64,000 nucleotides of DNA from contig CAWHPS010000035.1 in the NCBI GenBank assembly GCA_963831235.1, positions 62,001-126,000 of the forward strand, given 5' to 3'. Origin of the DNA: CAWHPS01 sp963831235. Its GTDB lineage: Bacteria; Fibrobacterota; OXYB2-FULL-49-7; JAEUSG01. Position numbers and translations under genes: made by a program. The notes below the pieces were generated by a model. It was not told the origin of the DNA. It did not search any database and was given only the letters and a program-made list of their open reading frames with translations. This document shows positions 6,849-15,599 of the stretch, in pieces. Position 1 is the first letter of the stretch; each line of letters opens with the position of its first letter.

Positions 6849-8108
6849 ATGCCGACAATCAACACGGGAGATACAGCCTGGGTCATAATGGGAGCAGCTT
6901 TGGTGCTACTTATGACACCAGGGTTGGCTTTTTTTTATGGCGGTCTTGTCCGTCGAAAAAACATTCTGTCAATTCTAGCCCAATGCTTCATGATCCTTTG
7001 TATCATTTCCATTCAATGGGTCGTTTTTGGATATACTCTTGCATTCGGTCCGGATGTTAAAGGAATAATCGGTAATTTTAATTGGGCTTTTCTGAAAGGT
7101 GTGGGAGCAGATCCTTTTCCTGGATATTCCGCCACTATTCCCCATTCTGTTTTTATGGTGTTTCAGTGCATGTTCGCGGTAATTACTCCGGCGCTTATCC
7201 TGGGGGCATTTGCTGAAAGGATGAAGTTCTCCGCATTTATCCTTTTTGTGCTAGGTTGGGCCACACTAGTCTATGACCCGGTAGCACACTGGGTTTGGGG
7301 TTTGGGAGGCTTTTTGTCCAGGTTCGATGCGGCTGGCAATTTGAAAGCTGCCGGAGCTCTTGATTTTGCCGGAGGCACGGTAGTACATATAAATGCAGGT
7401 ATAGCAGCCCTGGTTACAGCACTTGTGCTTGGAAAAAGGATCGGTCATCCCAAGCTTATTTCTCCTCCGCATAATTTACCTTTTTCTGTTCTTGGGGCTG
7501 GGTTGTTGTGGTTTGGCTGGTTTGGATTCAATGCTGCAAGCGCCCTATCTGCAAATGGTCTTGCTGGGAATGCCTTTGTTACAACACATATCGCGACCGC
7601 TGCTGCAGGAATTACCTGGGCTCTTTTGGATAAAATTACAGCTGGCAAAGTAACCGTGCTTGGTCTAATAACAGGTGTGGTAGCAGGACTTGTGGCAATA
7701 ACACCAGCCTGCGGATTCGTCACCCCTATGGATGCCATATGGATAGGATTCGGCGCTTCTGTGATTTGTTACTTTTTTGTGGCAGTCATCAAACCAAAGC
7801 TTGGATACGACGACTCTCTTGATGCCTTCGGTGTACACGGAATAGGTGGAATTTGGGGTGCTCTTGCCACTGGCCTTTTTGCAAAGGTTTCTGTTAATGG
7901 CGTGAGTGGTCTAATCTATGGAAACCCGGCTCAATTCCTGATCCAGATCAAAGCGATCTTAGTGACAATTATATATTCCCTGGTAATGACCTTTGTTATA
8001 CTGAAAGTGATAGATAAATTAGTGGGTCTGCGTGTCAATGATACTGAAGAGCGGGTGGGGTTGGATTTGACTCAGCACAGCGAATCCGCCTATACAATGT
8101 TGGATTAA
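6849..8108 (+). CDS. amtB: Ammonium transporter AmtB
   Basis: A trimeric membrane channel for ammonium uptake. The 419-residue product has eleven hydrophobic helices. It carries family motifs including TPGLAFFYGG near the start, the ITPALILGAFAERM segment, and the pore twin-histidine regions GGTVVHINAG and FGVHGIGGIWG. Length and motifs are normal. It is preceded by a sigma-54 promoter and followed 22 bases later by a PII gene, the standard amtB-glnK pairing in which PII plugs the channel under nitrogen sufficiency. Confidence 0.97.
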   Translation: MPTINTGDTAWVIMGAALVLLMTPGLAFFYGGLVRRKNILSILAQCFMILCIISIQWVVFGYTLAFGPDVKGIIGNFNWAFLKGVGADPFPGYSATIPHSVFMVFQCMFAVITPALILGAFAERMKFSAFILFVLGWATLVYDPVAHWVWGLGGFLSRFDAAGNLKAAGALDFAGGTVVHINAGIAALVTALVLGKRIGHPKLISPPHNLPFSVLGAGLLWFGWFGFNAASALSANGLAGNAFVTTHIATAAAGITWALLDKITAGKVTVLGLITGVVAGLVAITPACGFVTPMDAIWIGFGASVICYFFVAVIKPKLGYDDSLDAFGVHGIGGIWGALATGLFAKVSVNGVSGLIYGNPAQFLIQIKAILVTIIYSLVMTFVILKVIDKLVGLRVNDTEERVGLDLTQHSESAYTMLD

Positions 8109-8130
8109 TTAAACCTAAAGGATGTGATTT

Positions 8131-8472
8131 ATGAAATTTATTATTACCGTCATACAACCAGATCGTTTGGACCAGGTTCTCGCAAAACTCGAGGAAAAGG
8201 CCATTCACCTTGTAACCGTTACAAATGTTGTTGGCCGCGGTCGCCAGAAAGGTGTAGCTGAGATTTACCGGAGCCATATGGAGGCCGGAAGTTTGCTTCG
8301 GAAGGTGAAACTTGAGATTGCCGTTAACGAAGAATTCGTTCAGGCAACCATCGATGCAATCAAGGAGAGCGCATGCACTGGAAATGTGGGCGATGGAAAG
8401 ATATTTGTCCTGGATCTTGAACAGTGCATACGCGTCAGGACAGGCGAAACTGGTGGGGTTGCGATAGGTTGA
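8131..8472 (+). CDS. glnK: PII nitrogen regulatory protein, GlnK-type with atypical T-loop
   Basis: A 113-residue PII protein that senses 2-oxoglutarate and ATP/ADP and regulates AmtB. The B-loop and core motifs are clear (GRGRQKG, then TGNVGDGKIFV and the C-terminal RVRTGE). The T-loop reads YRSHMEAGSLLRKVKLE, so the tyrosine that GlnD uridylylates in proteobacterial PII proteins is absent. Control by uridylylation at that site is therefore unlikely, and direct effector binding should dominate. It is co-transcribed with amtB. Confidence 0.93.
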   Translation: MKFIITVIQPDRLDQVLAKLEEKAIHLVTVTNVVGRGRQKGVAEIYRSHMEAGSLLRKVKLEIAVNEEFVQATIDAIKESACTGNVGDGKIFVLDLEQCIRVRTGETGGVAIG

Positions 8473-8527
8473 GCAACCCTGCATCTTGTTTCGATAATTG
8501 GGAAAATGATTTTTTAAAGTGCAGCTC

Positions 8528-8546
8528 CTGAAAGAGAATCTTTCAG
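8528..8546. repeat. Hairpin downstream of glnK
   Basis: CTGAAAGA-GAA-TCTTTCAG is a perfect 8-bp inverted repeat with a 3-base loop, 55 bases after the PII stop. No T-run follows, so it may be a weak terminator or an RNA-stabilising hairpin. Confidence 0.4.
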
Positions 8547-8719
8547 CCAAAGAATCTACTGGCTTCTGTCTATTCCTAATATTCCTTTGACTTTTAAATA
8601 TCCATTTTATACCTTATTGACAGCGGTATCATAATGGAAAGGTCTTTTTTGCTGAAGATATTATCAAGGATTCAATGCTCGGTGCACAAACATTAACATT
8701 TCTGCAATAGGAGAGGTGC

Positions 8720-9763
8720 ATGTTAAAAAAATTATCGTTATTAATGGCTGTTGTGATAATGATGGGTTATTGTCATATAGTAAATGCTAAAGATACAGGT
8801 TCAAAATATAAAATTGCAAATAAATTTCAGATTGAAGGTGATGGCGGCTGGGATTGTCTTTCAGTGGACGATTCAACAAACAGGCTTTTTATTTCCCATA
8901 GCACAGTGGTTCAAGTGGTGGATGCGGCAAGCGGAAAACTTCTTGGAACAATTCCAGATACAAAGGGAGTGCATGCCATAATTCTTGCACCAGATCTTAA
9001 CAAAGGTTTTACGACAAACGGCAAGGATACATCTGTTACAATATTTAATCTTCAAACTTTGGAGGTTATTGCTAAAATTCCTGTTACCGGAATAAACCCT
9101 GATGTCGCAGTGTATGACAAGTTTTCTCATTCTGTTTTTATATGCAACAAAAAGAGTGCAAACATGACTGTAATTGATGCTATTGCCGACAAGGTTATTG
9201 CCACAATTACGCTTGATGGAAAACCTGAATTTCCAACAACGGATAATAAGGGAATGGTTTACGTCAATATAGAGGATAAAAATCTAATTGATGTTATCAA
9301 CGTGAAAACATTGAAGGTGGAAAAAAAATGGCCAATAGCACCGGGAGAGGAACCAAGTGGACTTGCAATTGATATGGAAAATAATCGATTGTTTGTCGGA
9401 TGTCACAACAAGCTAATGGTAATCCTTGATTCCAAAAACGGGAAAGTCATCAAAAGTTTGCCAATTGGCGAACATGTGGATGGGATTGCCTTTGACCCTG
9501 GCCTTCACAGGGCTTATAGCTCAAATGGGGAAGGTACATTAACCGTTATTCAGGAAGAAAACAAAAATAAGTTTAAAGTGCTTGAGAATGTAGTTACTCA
9601 AAAAGGCGCGCGTACCCTTGCAATCAACTATAAGACACATCATATTTACCTGCCTACCGCGGAATTTGGCCCTAAACCTGTACCTACTGCTGAAAATCCA
9701 AAGCCCCGCCCTCCAATTATACCCGGATCGTTTGTGATTCTTGATGTGATGCCGATAGATTAA
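8720..9763 (+). CDS. YncE-like secreted beta-propeller protein
   Basis: A 347-residue protein with an N-terminal signal peptide (about 1-23, ending VNA before KDTG). Repeated strands follow of the type NRLFISHSTVVQVVDAASGK and FTTNGKDTSVTIFN, with recurring VIDA.ADKVIATI units. These are the roughly 40-residue blades of a YVTN/YncE-type seven-bladed propeller, which serves as a binding scaffold. Length fits one complete propeller. A good ribosome site (GGAGAGG) precedes ATG 8720. Ligand and pathway are unknown, and the neighbours give no clue. Confidence 0.8.
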   Translation: MLKKLSLLMAVVIMMGYCHIVNAKDTGSKYKIANKFQIEGDGGWDCLSVDDSTNRLFISHSTVVQVVDAASGKLLGTIPDTKGVHAIILAPDLNKGFTTNGKDTSVTIFNLQTLEVIAKIPVTGINPDVAVYDKFSHSVFICNKKSANMTVIDAIADKVIATITLDGKPEFPTTDNKGMVYVNIEDKNLIDVINVKTLKVEKKWPIAPGEEPSGLAIDMENNRLFVGCHNKLMVILDSKNGKVIKSLPIGEHVDGIAFDPGLHRAYSSNGEGTLTVIQEENKNKFKVLENVVTQKGARTLAINYKTHHIYLPTAEFGPKPVPTAENPKPRPPIIPGSFVILDVMPID

Positions 9764-9942
9764 AGATTGTGATTGTATTGAGCTAATAGATTGGTTTTAA
9801 AAATTTTCAAATATTTTTCCATTATTCTTTAAACATAAATATGGGATTGCAGTCTAAGGTTAATTATTTTTTAAAGCTGGTTTTATTAACAATGAAGTTT
9901 TAGGTGTGTATTCACTTTATTTAAATGTAGGGCGAGGTTTTT

Positions 9943-11562
9943 TTGATCGACATATCCAACATAACAAAAACAATGGGCGGTGTGGATTTATACACGGACG
10001 CCTCTTTTCAGATATATCCCGGGGAAAAGATAGGGCTTGTTGGTCCCAATGGGGCTGGTAAGACCACCTTTTTCAGGATGATTGTGGGAGAGGTAAGGCC
10101 GGATAAAGGCGCAGTAAGCATCCAGAACAATGTGCATATCTCGTACTTTGCTCAGAATGTAGGGGAGATGAGAGGCCGGACTGCTCTTGAGGAGGTGATT
10201 TCCGGCCACCAAAGAGTCAGCGAACTGGTTGACATTTTAAGAGGCTATGAGGACAAATTGAGCGACCCTGATCTTGGATCAGACGAAATGGAAACCATCC
10301 TGGAAAAAATGGGCAACGCACAGACTGAATTCGAGAAACTGGGAGGGTTTGATATTGAAAACCGCGCACAAACCATACTTACGGGGCTTGGCGTTTTCCC
10401 GAATGAGCACCATAAACCGGTTCAGGATTTCAGCAGCGGATGGAAAATGAGGATTGCGCTTGCAAAAACACTTATCCGTATGCCTGATTTGATTTTAATG
10501 GACGAGCCGACAAACTATCTTGACATGGAAACAATATTGTGGCTTGAAGAGTGGCTCAGGAATTTTAAAGGCGCAATTTTAATGACCACTCATGATCGCG
10601 ATTTCATGAACAGGGTGATAAAAAAGATTGTTGAAGTGAAAAACGGCAATGTAACCACTTTTTCCGGCAACTATGACTTTTATGAACAGGAAAAACGTGT
10701 CAGACTCAAACAAAACGAGGCTGAAATAAGCCGTCAGCAAAGCATGCTGAAGACTCAGGAGGAATTCATCGCCAGGTTCAAAGCCCGCGCCAGCCATGCG
10801 TCTCAGGTCCAGTCGCGGATCAAGATGCTCGATAAGATTGAAAGGGTCGAGGCATTACCGGAAGATCTTGAGATGAAGATCTTCCTTCCTGAAATACCGC
10901 GTGGTGGAAATGATGTAATTACAATAAAGGCTCTTTCCAAGACATGGAAAAATGTTGATGGAAGCGATAAGCCTGTTTTTTCAGGTCTTGATGCAACAGT
11001 GCTTCGTAAAGAAAAAATAGCTGTTGTAGGTGTTAATGGTGCCGGAAAATCATCTTTTCTAAAGGTCCTTTGTGGAGAAACAGAACCCACTTCAGGAGAG
11101 GTTGTTGTAGGCCCCAGTATTTCCATAGGCTATTTTGGACAAAGTACACTCGAATCCCTTGACGATGAAGCAACGGTTTTTGATACGGTCCATAGGAAGC
11201 TTCCCGGTGAAAGCGTGGGATTTATACGGAATCTGCTTGCTGCCTTTCTTTTCAGGGGTGAAGATGTTGCAAAAAAAGTAAGGATACTTTCCGGCGGCGA
11301 AAAAACACGAGTGATACTGGCTTCTTTACTCTCTTTGCCGCATAACTGCCTGGTGCTTGATGAACCCACAAACCATCTGGACATAAAATCCAGGGAAGTG
11401 CTACTTGATACATTGAAACGTTACGAGGGGACTCTTCTACTTGTAAGCCATGATCGCTTTTTTTTACGTGAAATAACTAACCGCGTTTTTGAGGTTGATC
11501 ATGGAAAGATACAGGTATATAATGGTGATTATAGTTACTATCTAGAGAAAAAACGTCAATAA
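9943..11562 (+). CDS. ABC-F family ATPase
   Basis: A 539-residue soluble protein with two ABC domains and no membrane segments, which defines ABC-F. These proteins act on ribosomes, for example in translation restart or antibiotic protection. The first Walker A is GPNGAGKTT (34-42) and the second is GVNGAGKSS (about 363-371). The signatures are FSSGWKMRI and LSGGEKTRV, and both Walker B regions are followed by DEPTN(Y/H)LD. A charged linker of about 80 residues joins the domains. The start codon is TTG at 9943, placed directly before the first strand, with GGCGAGG upstream. The subfamily (Uup-like or YdiF/EttA-like) is uncertain. Confidence 0.92.
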   Translation: MIDISNITKTMGGVDLYTDASFQIYPGEKIGLVGPNGAGKTTFFRMIVGEVRPDKGAVSIQNNVHISYFAQNVGEMRGRTALEEVISGHQRVSELVDILRGYEDKLSDPDLGSDEMETILEKMGNAQTEFEKLGGFDIENRAQTILTGLGVFPNEHHKPVQDFSSGWKMRIALAKTLIRMPDLILMDEPTNYLDMETILWLEEWLRNFKGAILMTTHDRDFMNRVIKKIVEVKNGNVTTFSGNYDFYEQEKRVRLKQNEAEISRQQSMLKTQEEFIARFKARASHASQVQSRIKMLDKIERVEALPEDLEMKIFLPEIPRGGNDVITIKALSKTWKNVDGSDKPVFSGLDATVLRKEKIAVVGVNGAGKSSFLKVLCGETEPTSGEVVVGPSISIGYFGQSTLESLDDEATVFDTVHRKLPGESVGFIRNLLAAFLFRGEDVAKKVRILSGGEKTRVILASLLSLPHNCLVLDEPTNHLDIKSREVLLDTLKRYEGTLLLVSHDRFFLREITNRVFEVDHGKIQVYNGDYSYYLEKKRQ

Positions 11563-11571
11563 GATAAACAT

Positions 11572-11697
11572 AATTGATCCCTCTCCCGTTCATGGGAGAA
11601 AGGGAGTTAAGAAAACCCAGATTAAAATCAATGTTACAGCACCAGTGACCCCTCTCCTGTAATCAGGAGAGGGGAAAAAGGGGTGAGGTTCAATTGT
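11572..11697. repeat. Palindromic CCCTCTCC-type intergenic repeat
   Basis: The spacer between the ABC-F and srkA genes is nearly all one palindromic unit. Its ends are AATTGATCCCTCTCCC and the near-complement GGGGTGAGGTTCAATT. Inside lies the hairpin CCCCTCTCCTG-TAAT-CAGGAGAGGGG (11649-11674, 11-bp perfect stem) and a weaker CTCCC/GGGAG hairpin near 11581-11600. This resembles dispersed REP-like repeats and may also end transcription of the two convergent genes. Confidence 0.6.
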
Positions 11698-12662
11698 TAT
11701 TCATTAATCGCATCCATTATATTTGAATATTGTGCCCTAAGATCGTTTATTTCCTTGGCCCAAAAATTATCACTTCCCCAGTCCGGAAATTTATGCTTGA
11801 ATTGATAATCGTTCCTTTGCATATTGCACCATGCACTGAAATAAATCATCCTCATTGCCCTTAAAGCCTCTATCAATAAAAACGAGCGCGGATCAATATC
11901 ACGGAATTGCCTGTACCCATCAACCATTAAATCAAGATATCGTTTGCTTGCAGGATAAATATCCGGCAAAAGGAGCCAGAAATCCTGTATTGCAGGACCA
12001 TTCATCATATCATCAAAATCAATTATCATTAAACCAGTTTCAGGTCGTTCAAGGATATTACCTGTATGAAAATCGCCGTGAATGCGTATGATTTCTATTT
12101 CGTTGAAATATGGGATGACAGTATCGATTATCCTGTAACTTATGTCCTTGAACGCCTCCTGACGCGAAGATGTTATGCCGTCATTTAACAGAGCATCAAC
12201 ATAAGGTCTTGTGATTTTATCCGGCGAAAGTAAAATACGTGCCGGGGCTTTACGAATCTGACCCGCATTATGAAGGCGGGCAAGAAGCACGCCGATTCTC
12301 TGCCAGCTTTCATTTCCTTCAATATCAAATTGCCGGCCGGCACGCTTTGGAAAGACCGCAAAGCTGATTCCATCAAACATGCCTAGACTCTTGCCATCCG
12401 ATAGTTTTAAAGGGCAAACAACGGGTATTTCCATTTCAGCACAGTCAAATATAAAAGCATGCTCATCAAGGAGCGCATCAAATGTCCACCGTTCCGGGCG
12501 GTAAAACTTCGCAACATAGGAAACCCTGTCTTCTGTTTGAATTTCATAGACCCGGTTAATGTAACTTGGAAAAGGACGGATTAAAGATGTAAGCCTTACG
12601 CCAAGTGCGTTTTCAAGTGCTGGAAGAAAACGATCCGGTGTTAATGATGAAAAGTCATTCAT
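11697..12662 (-). CDS. srkA: Stress-response kinase SrkA (YihE/RdoA) homologue
   Basis: A 321-residue protein with the aminoglycoside-phosphotransferase/protein-kinase fold. It shows a lysine in VAKFYRPERW (Lys52), the catalytic loop HGDFHTGN (195-202) and the metal motif DFDD (215-218) followed by PAIQDFWLL. This set matches SrkA, a Ser/Thr kinase that counters envelope and oxidative stress and programmed death in enterobacteria. Length agrees with the family. It is convergent with the ABC-F gene and divergent from the Gfo/Idh/MocA gene. Confidence 0.88.
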   Translation of the reverse strand: MNDFSSLTPDRFLPALENALGVRLTSLIRPFPSYINRVYEIQTEDRVSYVAKFYRPERWTFDALLDEHAFIFDCAEMEIPVVCPLKLSDGKSLGMFDGISFAVFPKRAGRQFDIEGNESWQRIGVLLARLHNAGQIRKAPARILLSPDKITRPYVDALLNDGITSSRQEAFKDISYRIIDTVIPYFNEIEIIRIHGDFHTGNILERPETGLMIIDFDDMMNGPAIQDFWLLLPDIYPASKRYLDLMVDGYRQFRDIDPRSFLLIEALRAMRMIYFSAWCNMQRNDYQFKHKFPDWGSDNFWAKEINDLRAQYSNIMDAINE

Positions 12663-12777
12663 AAGGAATGGTAAGATAATTTATTTCTTAACACACTAAC
12701 CTTTTTATTTGAGTTTGCAACTAATCATCGTCTATATTTTAAAGCTGATCACAATAAACTTAACAGGAGTATTTTCC

Positions 12778-13878
12778 ATGGATAAAATACGTATAGGTAT
12801 CATTGGCATGGGCTCAATGGGCAAAGGTCACTATTCAAACATCAAAACCATCCCTGAGTTCGAAATCACAGCGCTCTCTGATGTTAATCCGGACTCTCTT
12901 AAAGATTATAAAGAGACCAAATTCGAAAAGCCTGAGGCACTCATCAATTCAGGGCTTGTTGATGCGGTCGCGATTGTCACTCCTCACTTTAGTCACGTTC
13001 CTCTGGCCACAGAAGCACTTAAAAAAGGGCTTCATGTACTGGTTGAAAAGCCTGTTGCTGTTCATGTCAATGAGGTACGCGGACTATTAAAGGCACATAC
13101 TGATAAAAAGCTCAAACTTGCGGTAATGTTCAACTGTCGGACAAATCCACCCAATGCGAAAATAAAGCAAATGATTTCGTCCGGCGAACTTGGCCGGTTG
13201 CAGCGGGCTTCAATGATTGTTACGGACTGGTACCGCCCCGAAGCCTATTTCAAGTCAGCCGGCTGGCGCGCCACCTGGGCTGGCGAGGGTGGTGGCGCGC
13301 TTCTTAATCAATGTCCCCACAACCTCGATCTTTTCCAATGGTTTGTTGGAATGCCTTCACGCATTACAGCCAATGTAGGGTTCGGTAAATTTCACGACAT
13401 CGAGGTTGAAGATGAGGTATCAGCACTTCTTGAATTCCCAGGCGGTATGACAGGCGTATTCATAACCTCAACAGGTGAAGCTCCCGGAACCAACCGCATT
13501 GAAATCGCTGGTGACAAAGGAAAGCTCACTCTTGAAAATGGGGTTCTTTCTTTTGTCCGCAACGAAATTCCCACATCAGAACATTTAAAGACAACTACGG
13601 AACGGTTCGAGAAACCTGCGGTCTGGAATGTGGCAATCCCGGTCAGGGAAATCGGTTTTAACGAGCAACATCAATCCATTCACCGCAATTTCAAAGATGC
13701 GATTCTTAAAGACACTCCCTTAATTGCACCTGTTTCCGAGGGAATGGCATCTCTCGAGCTTGCCAATGCCATGCTGCTTTCAGGTTTCCTCAAAAAAACC
13801 ATAGACCTGCCTCTTGACGGCGATTGTTATTTTACCGAACTGCAAAAACGCATGAAGACCTCACGTTTTAAAGCATAA
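12778..13878 (+). CDS. Gfo/Idh/MocA-family NAD(P)-dependent oxidoreductase
   Basis: A 366-residue sugar or inositol dehydrogenase-like enzyme. It starts with the Rossmann motif GIIGMGSMGKGH and has the family motif VEKPVA, where the Lys is catalytic, followed by the C-terminal alpha/beta domain. I chose ATG 12778 because AACAGGAG precedes it and the Rossmann strand starts four codons later. The next gene, 16 bases downstream, is a sugar-phosphate isomerase/epimerase. This pairing is common in catabolism of inositol or modified sugars. The exact substrate is not predictable. Confidence 0.92.
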   Translation: MDKIRIGIIGMGSMGKGHYSNIKTIPEFEITALSDVNPDSLKDYKETKFEKPEALINSGLVDAVAIVTPHFSHVPLATEALKKGLHVLVEKPVAVHVNEVRGLLKAHTDKKLKLAVMFNCRTNPPNAKIKQMISSGELGRLQRASMIVTDWYRPEAYFKSAGWRATWAGEGGGALLNQCPHNLDLFQWFVGMPSRITANVGFGKFHDIEVEDEVSALLEFPGGMTGVFITSTGEAPGTNRIEIAGDKGKLTLENGVLSFVRNEIPTSEHLKTTTERFEKPAVWNVAIPVREIGFNEQHQSIHRNFKDAILKDTPLIAPVSEGMASLELANAMLLSGFLKKTIDLPLDGDCYFTELQKRMKTSRFKA

Positions 13879-13894
13879 AAAAGGAGCTGATACC

Positions 13895-14746
13895 ATGAAA
13901 TTCGCAGGCTTTGTTGATGAAGTTTCTCCAGAACTTGATATTCAAATCGCACTTACCCGTGAACTGGGTTGGAGCGGCATTGAAATGCGGAATGTTAATG
14001 TTAATGGCAAGACAGTTCATTTTGACGATGTTGATGACGCTACATTTGATAAAATGTATGGAATGCTTCAGGATGCAGGTATTTCCATAATCAGCTATGG
14101 TTCACAGATTGCCAATTGGTCGCGTAAAATAACGGGTGACTTTGAAAAGGATCGAGACGAACTTATTCGGATAATTCCGCGCATGAAAAAGACCGGGACA
14201 AAATTGGCCCGCGTCATGAGCTATCCTAATGATGGCTGGGATACAGCTGTCTGGAGGACCGAAGTTCTCCGTCGTATAAAGATATTGGCAAAAATCGCTG
14301 AAGATGGCGGTATTATTCTGGCCCATGAAAATTGCTCCGGTTACGGTAATTTGAATGCTGAGGCAGCAGTTGATTTGGTTACATCAGTCAATTCACCCGC
14401 ATTCAAATTGATTCATGACACCGGAAATTTCTGGGAAACAGGTTATGATGCATTGGAATTTTACCAGGCAACTAAAGCGTATGTGGTTCATATCCATATT
14501 AAGGATTACAAAAAAGACCCGACTAATAAATATTATGTCCCTTGTTTTCCAGATGAAGGTGAGGGTCGCGTAAAGGAAACAGTTGCTGTTATCAGAAAAA
14601 GCGGTTATGACGGCTGGTACACAATGGAACCTCATATCACGGCTGTTGCTCACATGGGAACGCAGTCAACTCAAACCGAACTTAATTACGATATGTTCCT
14701 GAAGTATGGGAAAATGTTCGAATCCATTTACGCAGCAGCCAGATAG
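13895..14746 (+). CDS. Sugar phosphate isomerase/epimerase (xylose isomerase-like TIM barrel)
   Basis: A 283-residue AP-endonuclease-2/xylose-isomerase-like barrel. Visible are GWSGIEMRNVN at the first strand, metal-ligand segments LAHENCSGYG and LIHDTGNFWETG, HIHIKDYKK, and the late GYDGWYTMEPH. These fit the divalent-metal site of the family. AAAGGAGC precedes the ATG. It is coupled to the preceding oxidoreductase and probably acts on the same keto-sugar pathway. Confidence 0.9.
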   Translation: MKFAGFVDEVSPELDIQIALTRELGWSGIEMRNVNVNGKTVHFDDVDDATFDKMYGMLQDAGISIISYGSQIANWSRKITGDFEKDRDELIRIIPRMKKTGTKLARVMSYPNDGWDTAVWRTEVLRRIKILAKIAEDGGIILAHENCSGYGNLNAEAAVDLVTSVNSPAFKLIHDTGNFWETGYDALEFYQATKAYVVHIHIKDYKKDPTNKYYVPCFPDEGEGRVKETVAVIRKSGYDGWYTMEPHITAVAHMGTQSTQTELNYDMFLKYGKMFESIYAAAR

Positions 14747-14922
14747 AATATTATACTCATACGCCACAAAAACATTGGGGAGCATAGTCAGTAGCCCGCG
14801 CTGCCTGATACTGTTATCTCTCAAATGATTTTTTTTTGATTAATTTAACCTGAAGGGGATGAGTTGTGTGGCGTTTGATAACGTACGGATAATAATATAT
14901 ATTTATTGAAAGGAAAATAAAT

Positions 14923-15225
14923 ATGGCTCATACTTTCCAGCTCATAGAGAACTTTACTGAAATCACGACAAAGTCAATGGACGAAAGAAAAAGAACCTCC
15001 ATCAGCGAAATGGCAGGTTCGTTGCTTAAGGGAATAACAAAGTTTAAAATATTTCAAGGTGCAAACGGAGATGTTTTGCTACGGCCTGTTGTGAAAATCC
15101 CTGCACATGAAATGTGGCTTTACAAAAACAAGTCAGCCCTTAAGATGGTTAAAAAAGGGCTGAAGGAGTCAGCGGAAGGCAAAGCCAAAAAGCTGGATTT
15201 TTCCATGCTTGCACCGGAGGAATAG
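14923..15225 (+). CDS. Type II antitoxin (probable)
   Basis: A 100-residue protein whose middle reads GDVLLRPVVKIPAHEMWLY, followed by a charged helix ending SAEGKAKKLDFS. This resembles small antitoxins of RelE/ParE-type systems whose N-terminus neutralises the toxin or binds DNA. AAAGGAAAA precedes the ATG. The toxin gene begins 1 base after its stop codon, the usual antitoxin-first order. The family of its DNA-binding part is not clear to me, so the call rests on operon structure and on similarity of the central motif. Confidence 0.7.
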   Translation: MAHTFQLIENFTEITTKSMDERKRTSISEMAGSLLKGITKFKIFQGANGDVLLRPVVKIPAHEMWLYKNKSALKMVKKGLKESAEGKAKKLDFSMLAPEE

Positions 15226-15226
15226 T

Positions 15227-15523
15227 TTGGTCTTTGTGATTCATATCACCCCATCAGCGCAATCCCAATTATACTCAATAAGAAAAAACCCGGGATTTGT
15301 AAAACGTTATAAAGCTGTCAGCAAAGCTATTCGATTGCTTGGGTCAAATCCACGGCATCCTGGACTTCAGACACATAAATATGAAAGTATGGTCGGATCA
15401 AATGGAGAGGAGGTTTTTGAGGCTTATGCAGAACAACATACGCCCGCTGCATACCGAATCTTCTGGCATTATGGACCGGAAAAGCAACAGATTACCATCA
15501 TTGCCATCACGTCCCACCCATAG
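15227..15523 (+). CDS. RelE/ParE-superfamily toxin (probable)
   Basis: A 98-residue protein with the pattern of RelE/ParE toxins: VIHITPSAQSQLYSI at the start, a central helix and GSNPRHPGLQTHKY, then strands YRIFWHYGPEKQQITIIAI near the end. The start is probably TTG 15227, with GGAGG at 15216-15220; a longer version from TTG 15209 would overlap the antitoxin. ParE-type toxins poison gyrase and RelE-type toxins cut mRNA at the ribosome; which applies is not decidable here. Confidence 0.75.
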   Translation: MVFVIHITPSAQSQLYSIRKNPGFVKRYKAVSKAIRLLGSNPRHPGLQTHKYESMVGSNGEEVFEAYAEQHTPAAYRIFWHYGPEKQQITIIAITSHP

Positions 15524-15599
15524 AACAGGTGGATGAGCTCATAAATCTATACGCATTATTTCTTCAGGACAGAAATCATACTTTTAAAACGGTCTGGCT

